From Luteimonas sp. 8-5 (GTDB taxonomy: Bacteria; Pseudomonadota; Gammaproteobacteria; Xanthomonadales; Xanthomonadaceae): a DNA stretch of 52,568 nt. The notes under the pieces were generated by a model that saw nothing but the letters and a program-made list of their open reading frames with translations, did not search any database and was not told where the DNA came from. The position numbers and the translations under genes were made by a program. This document shows positions 1-14,798 of the stretch, in pieces. The first letter of the stretch is position 1, and every line of letters starts with the position of its first letter. The stretch lies in the NCBI RefSeq assembly GCF_029763755.1, contig NZ_JARUVM010000025.1:1-52568 (forward strand). The letters are read 5' to 3'.

Positions 1-1022
1 CGGGTACCGGCGCCGCGCAGGGCTTCCAGTTCGCCGGACAGCGCGTCGCGCTGCGCGGCCAGCCCTTCAGGCGCGACGCGGTGCTTGCGCGACAGGTCGT
101 GCAGCCGCGCCAGGCGGCGGTCCAGCTCCTCGAACGTGGCCGGGTCGATGTCCAGGTCCGAACGCACCGTGTCGAGCAGTGCCAGCGCCTCGTCGAGCTG
201 GATGGCGGCAGAATCGAGCATGGCGTCGACCTCCTCCAGTCGCGGCTCGTGCTCGGCCTGGCGGGCGAGTTCGGCGCGCACCTGCTGCAGCATCCGTGCC
301 GGCGAACCGGCTTCGTCGCCGCCCAGCCGGGCCGCGGCGTTCTCGCACGCGGCGATCAGGGCCGCGGCATGGGCCTGGCGCCGGTGCGAACCGGTCAATT
401 CGACAATCGCCGCCGGCTCCAGCGATTCGCGCTGGAGTTCGCCCAGTTGGTGCTCGAGCCAGGCGATGCGCTCGCTCACGTCGCCCTTGCGCGACAGTTC
501 GTCGCGCTCGCTCTGCAGGGTGCTCCAGGCCCGTGCTGCGTCACGCACGGCCTGCAGTTGCGGTTGCAGGCTGCCGAAGGCATCTAGCAGGTCGAGCTGG
601 CTGGCCCGGGAGAGCAGGGCCTGGTGCTCGTGCTGGCCGTGGATCTCGACCAGGGTCGCAGCCAGGGCGCCGAGCTGGGCCAGGGTCGCCGGACGCCCGT
701 TGATCCAGGCGCGCGAACCGCCGTCCGCGCGCAGCGTGCGGCGCAACTGGCATTCGTCGCCGTCGTCGAACTCGGCCTCGCGCAGCCATTCCAGCGCCGC
801 GGGCGCGTCGCCCAGGTCGAATTCGGCGGCCAGTTCGGCCCGGTCCGCGCCATGGCGGACCATGCCGCTGTCGGCGCGCAGCCCGGACAGGAAACCCAGG
901 GCATCGACCAGCAACGACTTGCCGGCGCCGGTTTCACCGGAAATGACGGTCAGGCCGGGCCCGAACTCGAGTTCGGCGGCAGCGACGACGGCGAAGTCCC
1001 TGATCGTGAGGCGGGTCAGCAT
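1..1022 (-). CDS. recN: DNA repair protein RecN, 5' part only
   Basis: Only the N-terminal 340 residues are present; the gene runs off the left edge of the window. RecN is an SMC-like ATPase that acts in RecA-dependent double-strand break repair. The reverse strand reads MLTRLTIRDFAVV, then the Walker A motif GETGAGKS near residue 29, then a long Glu/Gln/Arg/Leu-rich helical stretch that fits the start of the coiled coil. The ATG at 1020-1022 gives the standard RecN N-terminus. It is divergent from hrcA, with about 120 bp between them. recN next to the hrcA-grpE-dnaK operon is the usual xanthomonad order. Confidence 0.93.
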   Translation of the reverse strand, partial: MLTRLTIRDFAVVAAAELEFGPGLTVISGETGAGKSLLVDALGFLSGLRADSGMVRHGADRAELAAEFDLGDAPAALEWLREAEFDDGDECQLRRTLRADGGSRAWINGRPATLAQLGALAATLVEIHGQHEHQALLSRASQLDLLDAFGSLQPQLQAVRDAARAWSTLQSERDELSRKGDVSERIAWLEHQLGELQRESLEPAAIVELTGSHRRQAHAAALIAACENAAARLGGDEAGSPARMLQQVRAELARQAEHEPRLEEVDAMLDSAAIQLDEALALLDTVRSDLDIDPATFEELDRRLARLHDLSRKHRVAPEGLAAQRDALSGELEALRGAGT

Positions 1023-1109
1023 ACCAATAGCGTAAGCGGTCGGCGTCGCAAACGCTGCGCCGGCGCCGCTTGCGACCGTCCGTCTCCTTCCGGGACGCGG
1101 CCCGCCGCG

Positions 1110-1138
1110 CTTGCGCCCCGGCGCCGGGGGCCTTATAT
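1110..1138 (+). promoter_or_regulatory. Predicted hrcA promoter (possibly leaderless transcript)
   Basis: TTGCGC at 1111-1116 and TTATAT at 1133-1138 are 16 bp apart, a reasonable sigma-70 match; CTTGCG with the same downstream box can also be read as a weak sigma-32 site. The hrcA ATG at 1146 is only 7 bp past the -10 box, so transcription may begin at or next to the start codon. No Shine-Dalgarno sequence is visible. This is inferred from sequence only. No CIRCE inverted repeat was found here. Confidence 0.45.
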
Positions 1139-1145
1139 CCGCTGC

Positions 1146-2219
1146 ATGCCCCGCACGACCGCCACCGCCAAGGAACTGGATCCGCGCGCGCGCCAACTGC
1201 TGCGGACACTGATCTCGCGCCATATCCGCGACGGCGAGCCGGTGGGTTCGCAGACCCTGGCCCGGCATTCCGGCCTGGCGGTGAGCCCGGCCACGATCCG
1301 CAACATCCTGGCCGACCTGGAGGAGATCGGGCTGCTGGCCTCGCCGCACACTTCAGCCGGACGGGTGCCGACGGCGCAGGGCTACCGCGTGTTCGTCGAC
1401 TCCCTGCTGCAGTTGCGGCCGCTGCCCGAGGGCGAAATGGCGCGGCTGCGCGAGGAACTGCCGGCAGGTACCGGGACCCAGGCGTTGCTTGGCAGTGCAT
1501 CGGAGCTGCTGTCGGCGATGAGCCATTTCGTCGGCGTGGTCAGCGTGCCGCGGCGCGAGCAGTTCGCCTTCCGCCACATCGACTTCGTGCCGCTGGACGC
1601 AGGACGGGTGCTGGCGATCCTGGTGTTCGCCGACAACGACGTGCAGAACCGCATCATCCAGACGCGGCGCCCCTACGACGCAGGCGAGCTGGAGCGCGTC
1701 TCCAACTACCTGAACCGGCATTTCGCCGGCCGGCCGGTTGCCGAGATCCGGGCGACCCTGCTGCGCGACCTGCGCGCGGCCCGCAACGAGATGGAGAGCC
1801 TGCTGGCCCACAGCGTGGAGCTGGCCGAGCAGGCGCTGGGCGGCGATGCCGACGGCGCGCTGGGCGAGGGCATGCTCAGCGAAGGTATGGTCCTGGCCGG
1901 GCAGACGCGGCTGATGGGCGTGCAGGAGCTGTCCGACCTCGAGCGCCTGCGCGAACTGTTCGAGGCCTTCGCCCGCAAGCGCGAGATCCTGCAGCTGCTC
2001 GAGCGGACCGTGCAGGCGCCGGGCGTGCGCATCTTCATAGGCGAGGAGACCGGCCTGGCCCCGCTGGAGGGCATGTCCCTGGTGACCGCGCCCTATGTCT
2101 CCGGCGACCGCACGCTCGGCGTGCTGGGCGTGATCGGACCGTCGAGGATGGCTTACGACCGCGTGATTCCCGTGGTCCAGGCCGCTGCCGAAGTGCTGGG
2201 TGCCGCCCTGAAATCCTGA
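1146..2219 (+). CDS. hrcA: Heat-inducible transcription repressor HrcA
   Basis: A 357-residue winged-helix repressor that in other bacteria binds the CIRCE operator to repress chaperonin and dnaK operons. The N-terminal winged-helix segment contains [18 protein letters not shown] and the family signature [16 protein letters not shown]; the rest forms the GAF-like and dimerisation domains. The ATG at 1146 gives [19 protein letters not shown], the expected start; longer upstream reading is out of family. It is followed by grpE 73 bp downstream and is the first gene of the heat-shock operon. I saw no CIRCE copy in this window, so its operator is probably elsewhere (for example before groESL). 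Confidence 0.95.
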   Translation: MPRTTATAKELDPRARQLLRTLISRHIRDGEPVGSQTLARHSGLAVSPATIRNILADLEEIGLLASPHTSAGRVPTAQGYRVFVDSLLQLRPLPEGEMARLREELPAGTGTQALLGSASELLSAMSHFVGVVSVPRREQFAFRHIDFVPLDAGRVLAILVFADNDVQNRIIQTRRPYDAGELERVSNYLNRHFAGRPVAEIRATLLRDLRAARNEMESLLAHSVELAEQALGGDADGALGEGMLSEGMVLAGQTRLMGVQELSDLERLRELFEAFARKREILQLLERTVQAPGVRIFIGEETGLAPLEGMSLVTAPYVSGDRTLGVLGVIGPSRMAYDRVIPVVQAAAEVLGAALKS

Positions 2220-2292
2220 GCAAGGCTTGAACCGCGCCTGCCAGGCCCCATACCAGCCTGCGGTGCGGCCTGGCCGCGAAGGAAGCAGCAGC

Positions 2293-2805
2293 ATGACCAA
2301 CAAACCCGATGTCGATGCCGGCACCGAGCAGGAAGGCCTGGCCGAAGACACGCACCCGCTGGCCGCCGAGGTGGAGGCGCTGCGGGCCGAGATCGAGCAG
2401 CTGCGCGGCGAGTCGCTGCGCGAGCGCGCCGACCTGGACAACCAGCGCAAGCGCATGGCCCGCGAACTCGAGGCCGCGCGCCGCTTCGCCAACGAGCGCC
2501 TGCTCGCCGACCTGCTGCCGCTGTTCGACAGCATGGAAGCCGGGCTGGCGGCGGCTGCCGAAGGCGACCCCCTGCGCGCCGGCCTGGAGCTGACCCTGCG
2601 CCAGCTGCACCGGATCGCCGAGGCCAACGGCCTGCAGGAGATCGCGCCGGTGCCCGGCGACGGCTTCGATCCCGAGCGGCACCAGGCCATGAGCATGGCC
2701 GCCGCGCCCGGCGTCCCCGCCGGCCACGTCGCGACCCTGTTCCAGAAGGGTTACGTGCTGAACGAACGCCTGCTGCGCCCGGCCCTGGTCGTGGTGGCGG
2801 AATAG
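2293..2805 (+). CDS. grpE: Nucleotide exchange factor GrpE
   Basis: A 170-residue GrpE, the cochaperone that releases ADP from DnaK. It has a long N-terminal coiled coil (about residues 20-75) and a C-terminal beta-wing region with the family-typical segments [17 protein letters not shown] and [18 protein letters not shown]. The start at 2293 is chosen because GGAAG lies 8 bp upstream; an in-frame ATG at 2227 would add 22 untypical residues. It lies between hrcA and dnaK in the standard order. Confidence 0.95.
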   Translation: MTNKPDVDAGTEQEGLAEDTHPLAAEVEALRAEIEQLRGESLRERADLDNQRKRMARELEAARRFANERLLADLLPLFDSMEAGLAAAAEGDPLRAGLELTLRQLHRIAEANGLQEIAPVPGDGFDPERHQAMSMAAAPGVPAGHVATLFQKGYVLNERLLRPALVVVAE

Positions 2806-2807
2806 CT

Positions 2808-2835
2808 CTTGAACTGAACGCATCGACCCCCAATT
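2808..2835 (+). promoter_or_regulatory. Predicted sigma-32 promoter of dnaK
   Basis: CTTGAA at 2808-2813 is followed after 13 bp by CCCCCAATT at 2827-2835. This is close to the heat-shock sigma factor consensus (CTTGAAA, then 13-15 bp, then CCCCATnT). It lies in the 85-bp grpE-dnaK gap and would let dnaK-dnaJ be induced separately from hrcA-grpE. Confidence 0.65.
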
Positions 2836-2890
2836 CCATTACATCGGCGCCCGGCGCCACCAGACAACGATTTCGAGAGGGAGCAACACC

Positions 2891-4816
<1,926 letters not shown>

Positions 4817-4826
4817 GCCCGGAAGG

Positions 4827-4846
4827 GGATTCGGGGACCGGAGGGG
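4827..4846 (+). repeat. Short GGGGATTC/GGGGACC heptamer-like remnant
   Basis: The dnaK-dnaJ spacer contains GGGGATTC directly followed by GGGGACCGG. The second unit is identical to the heptamer that flanks the four-helix-bundle gene in carAB. With a single good unit, chance in GC-rich DNA cannot be excluded. Confidence 0.35.
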
Positions 4847-4892
4847 CGGGTAGATCCCGCTCCTTCGACCTGTCCGAGCAGGCAGAGAATGC

Positions 4893-6023
4893 ATGAGCAA
4901 GCGTGACTACTACGAAGTCCTCGGCGTCTCCCGCAGCGCCTCGGACGACGAGCTGAAAAAGGCCTACCGGCGCTGCGCGATGAAGCACCACCCGGACCGC
5001 AACCCGGGCGACGCCGCCGCGGTGGAGGCGTTCAAGGAGTGCAAGGAGGCGTACGAGGTGCTGTCGGATGCCGGCAAGCGCCGCATGTACGACGCGCACG
5101 GCCACGCTGCTTTCGAGCACGGCATGGGCGGTGGCGGCGGCCCGGGGCCGGGCTTCGCCGACATGGGCGACATCTTCGGGGACATCTTCGGCAACATTTT
5201 CGGTGGCGGCGGTGCCGGGCGCGGGCCGCGCCGAGGCGCCGACATCGGCTACGTCATGGAACTGGACCTGGAAGAGGCCGTGGCGGGCGTCGAGAAGCGC
5301 ATCGAGGTGCCGAGCCTGGCGCCGTGTGCGCCCTGCAACGGCTCGGGTTCGGCCGACGGCAAGGTCGAGACCTGCGGCACATGCCACGGACGCGGGCAGG
5401 TGCGCATGCAGCGCGGCATCTTCACCATGCAGCAGCCGTGCCCGCACTGCGGCGGACGCGGGCAGGTGATCGCCAATCCCTGTGCGTCGTGCCACGGCAA
5501 TGGCCGGGTGGAGCAGGAGAAGACGCTGTCGGTGAAGATCCCGGCAGGCGTCGACAGCGGCGACCGCATCCGTCTTGCCGGCGAGGGCGAGGCCGGCCCG
5601 GCGGGGACGCCGCCGGGCGACCTCTATGTCGAGGTGCGGGTCAGGCCGCACGAGATCTTCGTGCGCGACGGCGACGACCTCCATTGCGAGGTGCCCATCC
5701 GCATCTCGCAGGCGGCGCTGGGCGACGTCATCCGCGTGCCGACGCTGGACGGCGAGGTGGAACTGCGCATTCCCGCCGAGACCCAGACCGGCAAGCTGTT
5801 CCGCCTGCGCGACAAGGGCGTCAAGTCGGTGCGCAGCCGCGCGCCGGGCGACCTGTATTGCAAGGCGGTGGTCGAGACCCCGGTCAACCTCAGCACCGAG
5901 CAGCGCGAGCTGCTGGAGAAGTTCGAGGCGACCTTCGTCGGCGAGGGCGCGCGCCGCCATTCGCCCAGGGCCAGCACCTTCCTCGATGGCGTCAAGGGCT
6001 TCTGGGACCGCATGGTCTCCTGA
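4893..6023 (+). CDS. dnaJ: Chaperone DnaJ (Hsp40)
   Basis: A 376-residue class I J-protein that stimulates DnaK ATPase activity and delivers substrates. The J domain (residues 1-70) has HPD in [10 protein letters not shown] Gly/Phe-rich linker follows ([19 protein letters not shown]). Next comes the zinc domain with four CxxCxGxG repeats: [24 protein letters not shown] and [10 protein letters not shown]-terminal substrate-binding domain completes the protein. All features of a functional type I DnaJ are intact. The ribosome binding site is weak. It is the last gene of the heat-shock cluster, 13 bp before dapB. Confidence 0.97.
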   Translation: MSKRDYYEVLGVSRSASDDELKKAYRRCAMKHHPDRNPGDAAAVEAFKECKEAYEVLSDAGKRRMYDAHGHAAFEHGMGGGGGPGPGFADMGDIFGDIFGNIFGGGGAGRGPRRGADIGYVMELDLEEAVAGVEKRIEVPSLAPCAPCNGSGSADGKVETCGTCHGRGQVRMQRGIFTMQQPCPHCGGRGQVIANPCASCHGNGRVEQEKTLSVKIPAGVDSGDRIRLAGEGEAGPAGTPPGDLYVEVRVRPHEIFVRDGDDLHCEVPIRISQAALGDVIRVPTLDGEVELRIPAETQTGKLFRLRDKGVKSVRSRAPGDLYCKAVVETPVNLSTEQRELLEKFEATFVGEGARRHSPRASTFLDGVKGFWDRMVS

Positions 6024-6036
6024 TAGCCTGCGGGGC

Positions 6037-6747
6037 ATGGACGCTCCCCTCCGCCTGCTGGTTCACGGTGCTTCCGGCCGCATGGGCCAGGCGTTGCTGC
6101 GCCTGTGCGCGGAGGAGCCTTCGCGGTTCACCGTCGTGGCGGCGGTCTCGCGGCGCCCCGCGCAGCGCGTGGTCGACGGGGTGCCGCAGTTCGCCGCCAG
6201 CGAACTGCAGGGCGCGCCCGCCTTCGACGTCGCGATCGACTTCAGCCTGCCTGTAGCGTTCGACCCGATCCTGGCGTTGTGCGTCGGCCGCAAGGCGGCG
6301 CTGGTGTCCGGCACGACCGGCCTGGAGCCAACGCAGCGTGCCGCGCTGGACGAGGCGGCCAGGTCGATTCCCTTGATCCAGGCCTCGAACTTCAGTCTCG
6401 GCGTGGCCGTGCTGTCCGACCTGGTGGAGCGCGCCGCGCGTGCGCTGCCGGGCTGGGATTGCGACATCGTCGAAGCGCACCACGCGCGCAAGGTGGATGC
6501 GCCTTCCGGGACCGCGCTCACGCTGGGCGCCGCGGCCGGGCAGGGCGGTGCGGAGCCGCGCTACGCCTCCCTGCGCGCCGGCGACATCGTCGGCGAGCAC
6601 ATGGTGCAGTTCACCGGCGCCGGCGAGCGGCTGGAGCTGGCGCATCGCGCCGGCAACCGCGACATCTTCGCCCGTGGCGCGCTGCATGCGGCTTCACGCC
6701 TGGCCGGGCGCGATCCGGGCCAATACCGGCTGGCGGACCTGCTGTAG
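6037..6747 (+). CDS. dapB: 4-hydroxy-tetrahydrodipicolinate reductase DapB
   Basis: A 236-residue NAD(P)H-dependent reductase of the lysine/diaminopimelate pathway. The N-terminal Rossmann motif is GASGRMGQ. The catalytic and substrate-binding segment EAHHARKVDAPSGTA carries the paired His, the Lys and the SGT signature. The C-terminus (AHRAGNRDIFARGAL) matches the family. It is shorter than E. coli DapB (273 residues); from memory this is usual in xanthomonads. The ATG at 6037 lies 13 bp after the dnaJ stop, so it may be cotranscribed with the chaperone genes. A hairpin with a T-tract follows it. Confidence 0.95.
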   Translation: MDAPLRLLVHGASGRMGQALLRLCAEEPSRFTVVAAVSRRPAQRVVDGVPQFAASELQGAPAFDVAIDFSLPVAFDPILALCVGRKAALVSGTTGLEPTQRAALDEAARSIPLIQASNFSLGVAVLSDLVERAARALPGWDCDIVEAHHARKVDAPSGTALTLGAAAGQGGAEPRYASLRAGDIVGEHMVQFTGAGERLELAHRAGNRDIFARGALHAASRLAGRDPGQYRLADLL

Positions 6748-6751
6748 AACC

Positions 6752-6777
6752 GGTATCATTCCCGCTCGCCTGATACC
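6752..6777 (+). promoter_or_regulatory. Inverted repeat in the carA leader
   Basis: GGTATCA at 6752-6758 and TGATACC at 6771-6777 form a perfect 7-bp inverted repeat with a 12-bp spacer, directly after the dapB stop. It could be a protein operator or the first stem of a carA leader RNA. It is followed at once by a terminator-like hairpin. Confidence 0.45.
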
Positions 6778-6785
6778 ACTCGCCT

Positions 6786-6818
6786 CCGGACGGTTCCGCA
6801 CCGTGCCGGCGGTTTTTT
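6786..6818 (+). terminator. Intrinsic terminator or attenuator between dapB and carA
   Basis: CCGGACGG (6786-6793) pairs with CCGT-G-CCGG (6801-6809, one bulged G) around a 7-nt loop. Six T residues follow at 6813-6818. It lies 24 bp before the carA start. It may simply end dapB transcripts, or may act as an attenuator if a promoter lies between dapB and the hairpin. Confidence 0.6.
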
Positions 6819-6841
6819 GCAACCCCACGTAGGCGAATCCC

Positions 6842-7992
<1,151 letters not shown>

Positions 7993-7996
<4 letters not shown>

Positions 7997-8420
7997 GCGC
8001 GAGCCATTTCCGCGAGTTGGACGTTTGGCAGCTTTCGATGGAGTTGACCAGGCGGGTTTACGAGCTGACTGCGAGGTTCCCGCGCGAAGAGCGGTATGGC
8101 CTGGCGTCCCAGCTTCAACGCGCTGCGGTTTCGATCCCTTCCAACATCGCTGAAGGCAATGGTCGCCGCTCAACCCGCGATTACGCGCGGTTCGTGGCAA
8201 TCAGCTGTGGCTCGGTAGCCGAGCTTCAAACCCAACTGCAGCTGGCGTCCGATCTCGGCCTCGCGAGCGAGGATGCGGTCGCTCCGATCCTGGAGACAAG
8301 CGAGGCCGTCGGGCGCATGTTGTATCGGCTTCACCAGTCGCTCCACGCGCGACTCGAATCCCGGTCCCCGGTCCCCGGTCCCCGGTCCCGTATTTCCGAA
8401 CCTCTCGAGGACTACGCCTG

Positions 8421-8421
<1 letters not shown>
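7993..8421 (+). CDS. Four-helix-bundle protein (S23 / avd-like family)
   Basis: A 142-residue protein of the four-helix-bundle family first seen in 23S rRNA intervening sequences (TIGR02436-like). The family hallmark is [18 protein letters not shown] followed by [28 protein letters not shown] and a helical C-terminal half. Its molecular role is unknown; related proteins form basic pentamers, and Avd assists reverse transcriptase in diversity-generating retroelements. No reverse transcriptase is nearby. The ATG overlaps the carA stop (ATGA) and the TGA overlaps the carB ATG (TGATG), so it sits in translational register inside the operon. The last 22 or so residues come from the right repeat array and the old carB leader. 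Confidence 0.88.
8363..8390 (-). repeat. Right heptamer array, 4 x GGTCCCC (inverted)
   Basis: Four tandem units of the reverse complement of the left array (the last is GGTCCCG). In RNA, the two arrays could form a roughly 28-bp GC-rich stem enclosing the small gene and partly masking its ribosome binding site. Confidence 0.85.
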
Positions 8422-11663
<3,242 letters not shown>

Positions 11664-11672
11664 GGAACACCA

Positions 11673-12149
11673 ATGCAGGCACCAATGACCACCAGGGGCG
11701 CGCAACGCCTGCGCGCCGAACTGGAAGAACTCAAGTCGGTGAAGCGGCCGGCCGTGATCCAGGCGATCGCCGAGGCGCGCGCGCACGGCGATCTCAAGGA
11801 GAACGCGGAGTACCACGCCGCGCGCGAGCAGCAGGGTTTCATCGAGGGCAGGATCAAGCAGCTGGAGGCGGAGCTTTCGCACGCCCAGCTGATCGACGTG
11901 TCCAAGCTCAACGCCGGATCGAAGGTCGTGTTCGGGGCGACGGTGGTGCTGGCCGATACCGAGACCGACAAGGAAACCACCTACCAGATCGTCGGCGACC
12001 TTGAAGCCGACATCAAGCAAGGCCTGATCGCGATCTCGTCGCCCGTGGCCCGTGCCCTGATCGGCAAGCTCGAGGGCGACACCGTCACCATCGACGCGCC
12101 GGCCGGACGCCGCGAATTCGACATCGTCTCGGTCAGCTACGAAGGCTGA
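11673..12149 (+). CDS. greA: Transcription elongation factor GreA
   Basis: A 158-residue factor that stimulates RNA cleavage by backtracked RNA polymerase. The N-terminal coiled coil contains the acidic tip [15 protein letters not shown], and the C-terminal FKBP-like domain ends in [12 protein letters not shown]. Length and sequence are typical. GAGGA upstream supports the ATG at 11673; a second in-frame ATG at 11685 is possible. It is close enough to carB to be cotranscribed. Confidence 0.96.
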   Translation: MQAPMTTRGAQRLRAELEELKSVKRPAVIQAIAEARAHGDLKENAEYHAAREQQGFIEGRIKQLEAELSHAQLIDVSKLNAGSKVVFGATVVLADTETDKETTYQIVGDLEADIKQGLIAISSPVARALIGKLEGDTVTIDAPAGRREFDIVSVSYEG

Positions 12150-12162
12150 CGGCGCCTCGCGG

Positions 12163-13101
12163 ATGGCCACGGCGATCCTGCTGCTGCCCGCGCGCAGGCG
12201 ACTGGGCGCACAGCCGTTGCCGCACTGGCTGGCGCGTGCGCTGGGCCGTGCCGATGCCGCGCCCGATGGCGGCGAGGGCGAGCGTGCGCAACTGCTGCGC
12301 CATTTCGACCTGTTGCCGCGCGGTTGGCCGGCCGCGGCGCTGACCCGCAGCCGCGATGCAAGCGATGCCGCCTCCGCGCAATGGCTGCGCGCGGATCCGG
12401 CGTGGATTCGCCCGGACATCAACGGCGCGCGGATGTTCGCCTGCGGCGAAGGCATGCAGCTCACGCAAGAGGATGTCGACGCCTTGCTCCCCGCGTTGCG
12501 CACCCTGTTCGGTGACGCCGGCTTCCCGATCGATGCCCCCGATCCGTCGCGCTGGTACCTGCGCCTGCCGGAAGGCGTGCGCCTGCCGTCGTTCCCCGAT
12601 CCGGAACAGACATTGGGGGCGGACATGGTCGAAATATTCGCCGAGGCCGGCGATGCCGCCGACGCCGGCATGCGTCGATGGCGGGTGCTGCTCAACGAAG
12701 CGCAGGTGGTATTGCACAACCACCCGTGGAACGAACGGCGCGCGTCGGCCGGCAAGCCGCCGGTCAATTCGCTCTGGTTCTGGGGCGGCGGCAGGCTGCC
12801 GGACCGGGTCGCCACCGCGCACGCGCAGGTCGGCTCCGCCGACGCACTGGTGCTGTCGCTGGCGACCAACGCGGGCGTGCCTGCGCGCGCGTTGCCGTCG
12901 CGTTTCGAATCCGGAATGGACGGCCTGTGGGACCTGCGCGACATGCGCGACCTGGCCACCCTGGACGCGGACTGGCTGCAACCGGCGCATGCCGCGCTCA
13001 TGCGCCGCGACATCGACCGGCTGGACCTGGATTTCGCCGACGGCAGCGCCTACCTGCTGTCGCGATCGCAACGCTGGCGCTTCTGGCGCAAACCGTCGTG
13101 A
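12163..13101 (+). CDS. rpfE: RpfE-like protein (phosphoglycerate mutase-like)
   Basis: A 312-residue cytoplasmic protein in the position of rpfE (greA-rpfE-recJ) in Xanthomonas, where it was found among genes regulating pathogenicity factors. Family databases link such proteins to cofactor-independent phosphoglycerate mutase-like folds, but no activity is established. Conserved-looking segments are HNHPWNERRASAGKPPVNSL, WFWGGGRLP and a C-terminal DLDFADGSAYLLSR. No signal peptide or membrane segment is seen. Its stop overlaps the recJ GTG start (GTGA), suggesting translational coupling with recJ. The orthology call rests on position plus overall character. Confidence 0.8.
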   Translation: MATAILLLPARRRLGAQPLPHWLARALGRADAAPDGGEGERAQLLRHFDLLPRGWPAAALTRSRDASDAASAQWLRADPAWIRPDINGARMFACGEGMQLTQEDVDALLPALRTLFGDAGFPIDAPDPSRWYLRLPEGVRLPSFPDPEQTLGADMVEIFAEAGDAADAGMRRWRVLLNEAQVVLHNHPWNERRASAGKPPVNSLWFWGGGRLPDRVATAHAQVGSADALVLSLATNAGVPARALPSRFESGMDGLWDLRDMRDLATLDADWLQPAHAALMRRDIDRLDLDFADGSAYLLSRSQRWRFWRKPS

Positions 13102-14798
13102 GGCGGTCGTTGCGTCGGCGAGCGCAGGCCGACTTCGACGGCAGCGACTGGGGCGACATGCCGCCATTGCTGCGCCGCCTGCATGCGGCGCGCGGTGCGC
13201 GCGGCCTCGTGGATGCGCAACCGAAACTCGGCGGCCTGTTGCCGCCCGACGGACTGCTCGGCCTCGACGCCGCGGTCGACCTGCTGGCGGCGGCCACCGC
13301 CGAAGACCGGCATATCGTGGTGGTCGGCGATTTCGACTGCGACGGTGCCACCGCCTGCGCCACCGGCGTGCGCGGGCTGCGCCTGCTGGGCGCCAGCCAC
13401 GTCTCGCATGCGGTACCCAACCGCCAGGTGCACGGCTACGGCCTGTCGCCCGGGCTGGTGGAGGACCTCGTCGCGTTGCAACCGGAGCTGCTGGTCACCG
13501 TCGACCACGGCATCGCCTGCCATGCCGGCATCGCCGCGGCAAAGGAGCGCGGTTGGCAAGTGCTGGTGACCGACCACCATCTCGCCGGCCCGCAACTGCC
13601 GCCGGCCGACGCGATCGTCGATCCCAACCGGCCCGGCGACATGTTCCCCAGCAAGGCGCTGGCTGGCGTCGGGGTCATGTTCTACCTGCTGCTGGCCCTG
13701 CGCGCGCGACTGTTCGCCGACGATCCGGCTCGACGACCCGATCTGTCCGTCCTGCTGGACCTGGTTGCCGTTGGCACCGTCGCCGACCTGGTGCCGCTGG
13801 ATGCCAACAACCGTGCGCTGGTGGCCGCCGGCCTGCGGCGCCTGCGCGCGAGAAGGGGATGCGCGGGACTGCGCGCCCTGATCGAAGTGGCGGGTCGCGA
13901 CGAGGCGACGCTGACCGCCACCGACATCGGCTATGCGCTGGCGCCGCGCATCAATGCCGCCGGCCGCCTGGACGACATGGGCGTGGGCATCGAATGCCTG
14001 CTGTGCGAGGACCCGGGCCATGCGCGTACGCTCGCCGCCGCCCTGCATGCGATCAACGCCGAGCGCCAGGGCGTGCAGTCGCAGATGGTGGCCGAGGCGG
14101 AGCGGGCGGTGTCGACGCTGGCGCTCGATGGCGAGATGCCGGCGGTGCCGTGCCTGTTCGATCCCGGTTGGCACGCCGGCGTGGTCGGGCTGGTGGCCTC
14201 GAAGCTGAAGGAACGCCTGCATCGGCCCGTGCTGGCGTTCGCGCCGGTAGAGCCGGGCAGCGGCGACCTGCGTGGATCGGCGCGTTCCATTCCAGGCTTC
14301 CACGTGCGCGACCTGCTGGCCGCGGTCGATGCCGCGCATCCCGGTTTGCTCGGCCGCTACGGCGGGCATGCGATGGCCGCGGGGTTGAGCCTGGCCGAAG
14401 CGGCGCTGCCGCGTTTCCGCGAAGCACTGCAGGAACAGGCGGCGCGCCTGCTCGATCCGGCCCTGTTGCACGCCGAAGTGCTGACCGATGGCGAACTGCA
14501 AGCCGACGAGTTCGACATCCGCCACGCACGTTTCCTGCGCGACGGCGGGCCCTGGGGCCAGGCCTATCCCGAACCCCTGTTCGACGGTGAGTTCGAAGTG
14601 CTGCGCACCCGAGTCATCGGCGAGCGCCACCTGAAGCTGTCGCTGGCCGCCCACGGCCGGCAACTCGACGCGATCCATTTCGGCGGCGCCGGTGAACCGG
14701 CGCAGGGCCGGGTGCGCATTGCCTTCCGCCTGGAGCCGGACGGCTATCGCGGCGGCGACGCCGTCCAGCTGGTCGTCGTCCACCGCGAACCGGCCTAG
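13098..14798 (+). CDS. recJ: Single-stranded-DNA-specific 5'-3' exonuclease RecJ
   Basis: A 566-residue DHH-family exonuclease (E. coli RecJ: 577). Motif I is VVVGDFDCDGATACA. DHG/DHH motifs follow in TVDHGIACH and VTDHHLAGPQLP. The DHHA1 segment holds GSARSIPGFHVRDLL and YGGHAMAAGLSL. The C-terminal OB-like domain is present. The start is GTG at 13098, overlapping the rpfE stop; this gives the best N-terminus. It acts in recombination and mismatch-repair resection. It ends tail to tail with the PAP2 gene on the shared palindrome CTAG. Confidence 0.96.
   Translation: MRRSLRRRAQADFDGSDWGDMPPLLRRLHAARGARGLVDAQPKLGGLLPPDGLLGLDAAVDLLAAATAEDRHIVVVGDFDCDGATACATGVRGLRLLGASHVSHAVPNRQVHGYGLSPGLVEDLVALQPELLVTVDHGIACHAGIAAAKERGWQVLVTDHHLAGPQLPPADAIVDPNRPGDMFPSKALAGVGVMFYLLLALRARLFADDPARRPDLSVLLDLVAVGTVADLVPLDANNRALVAAGLRRLRARRGCAGLRALIEVAGRDEATLTATDIGYALAPRINAAGRLDDMGVGIECLLCEDPGHARTLAAALHAINAERQGVQSQMVAEAERAVSTLALDGEMPAVPCLFDPGWHAGVVGLVASKLKERLHRPVLAFAPVEPGSGDLRGSARSIPGFHVRDLLAAVDAAHPGLLGRYGGHAMAAGLSLAEAALPRFREALQEQAARLLDPALLHAEVLTDGELQADEFDIRHARFLRDGGPWGQAYPEPLFDGEFEVLRTRVIGERHLKLSLAAHGRQLDAIHFGGAGEPAQGRVRIAFRLEPDGYRGGDAVQLVVVHREPA

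Noticed and set aside
1023-2890. CIRCE operator (TTAGCACTC-N9-GAGTGCTAA) near hrcA or dnaK
   Set aside because: I looked in both gaps and found no match to either half-site.
12356-14590. A 744-residue plus-strand frame across rpfE and recJ
   Set aside because: Out-of-frame shadow; the true frames have the RecJ motifs and the rpfE-type sequence.
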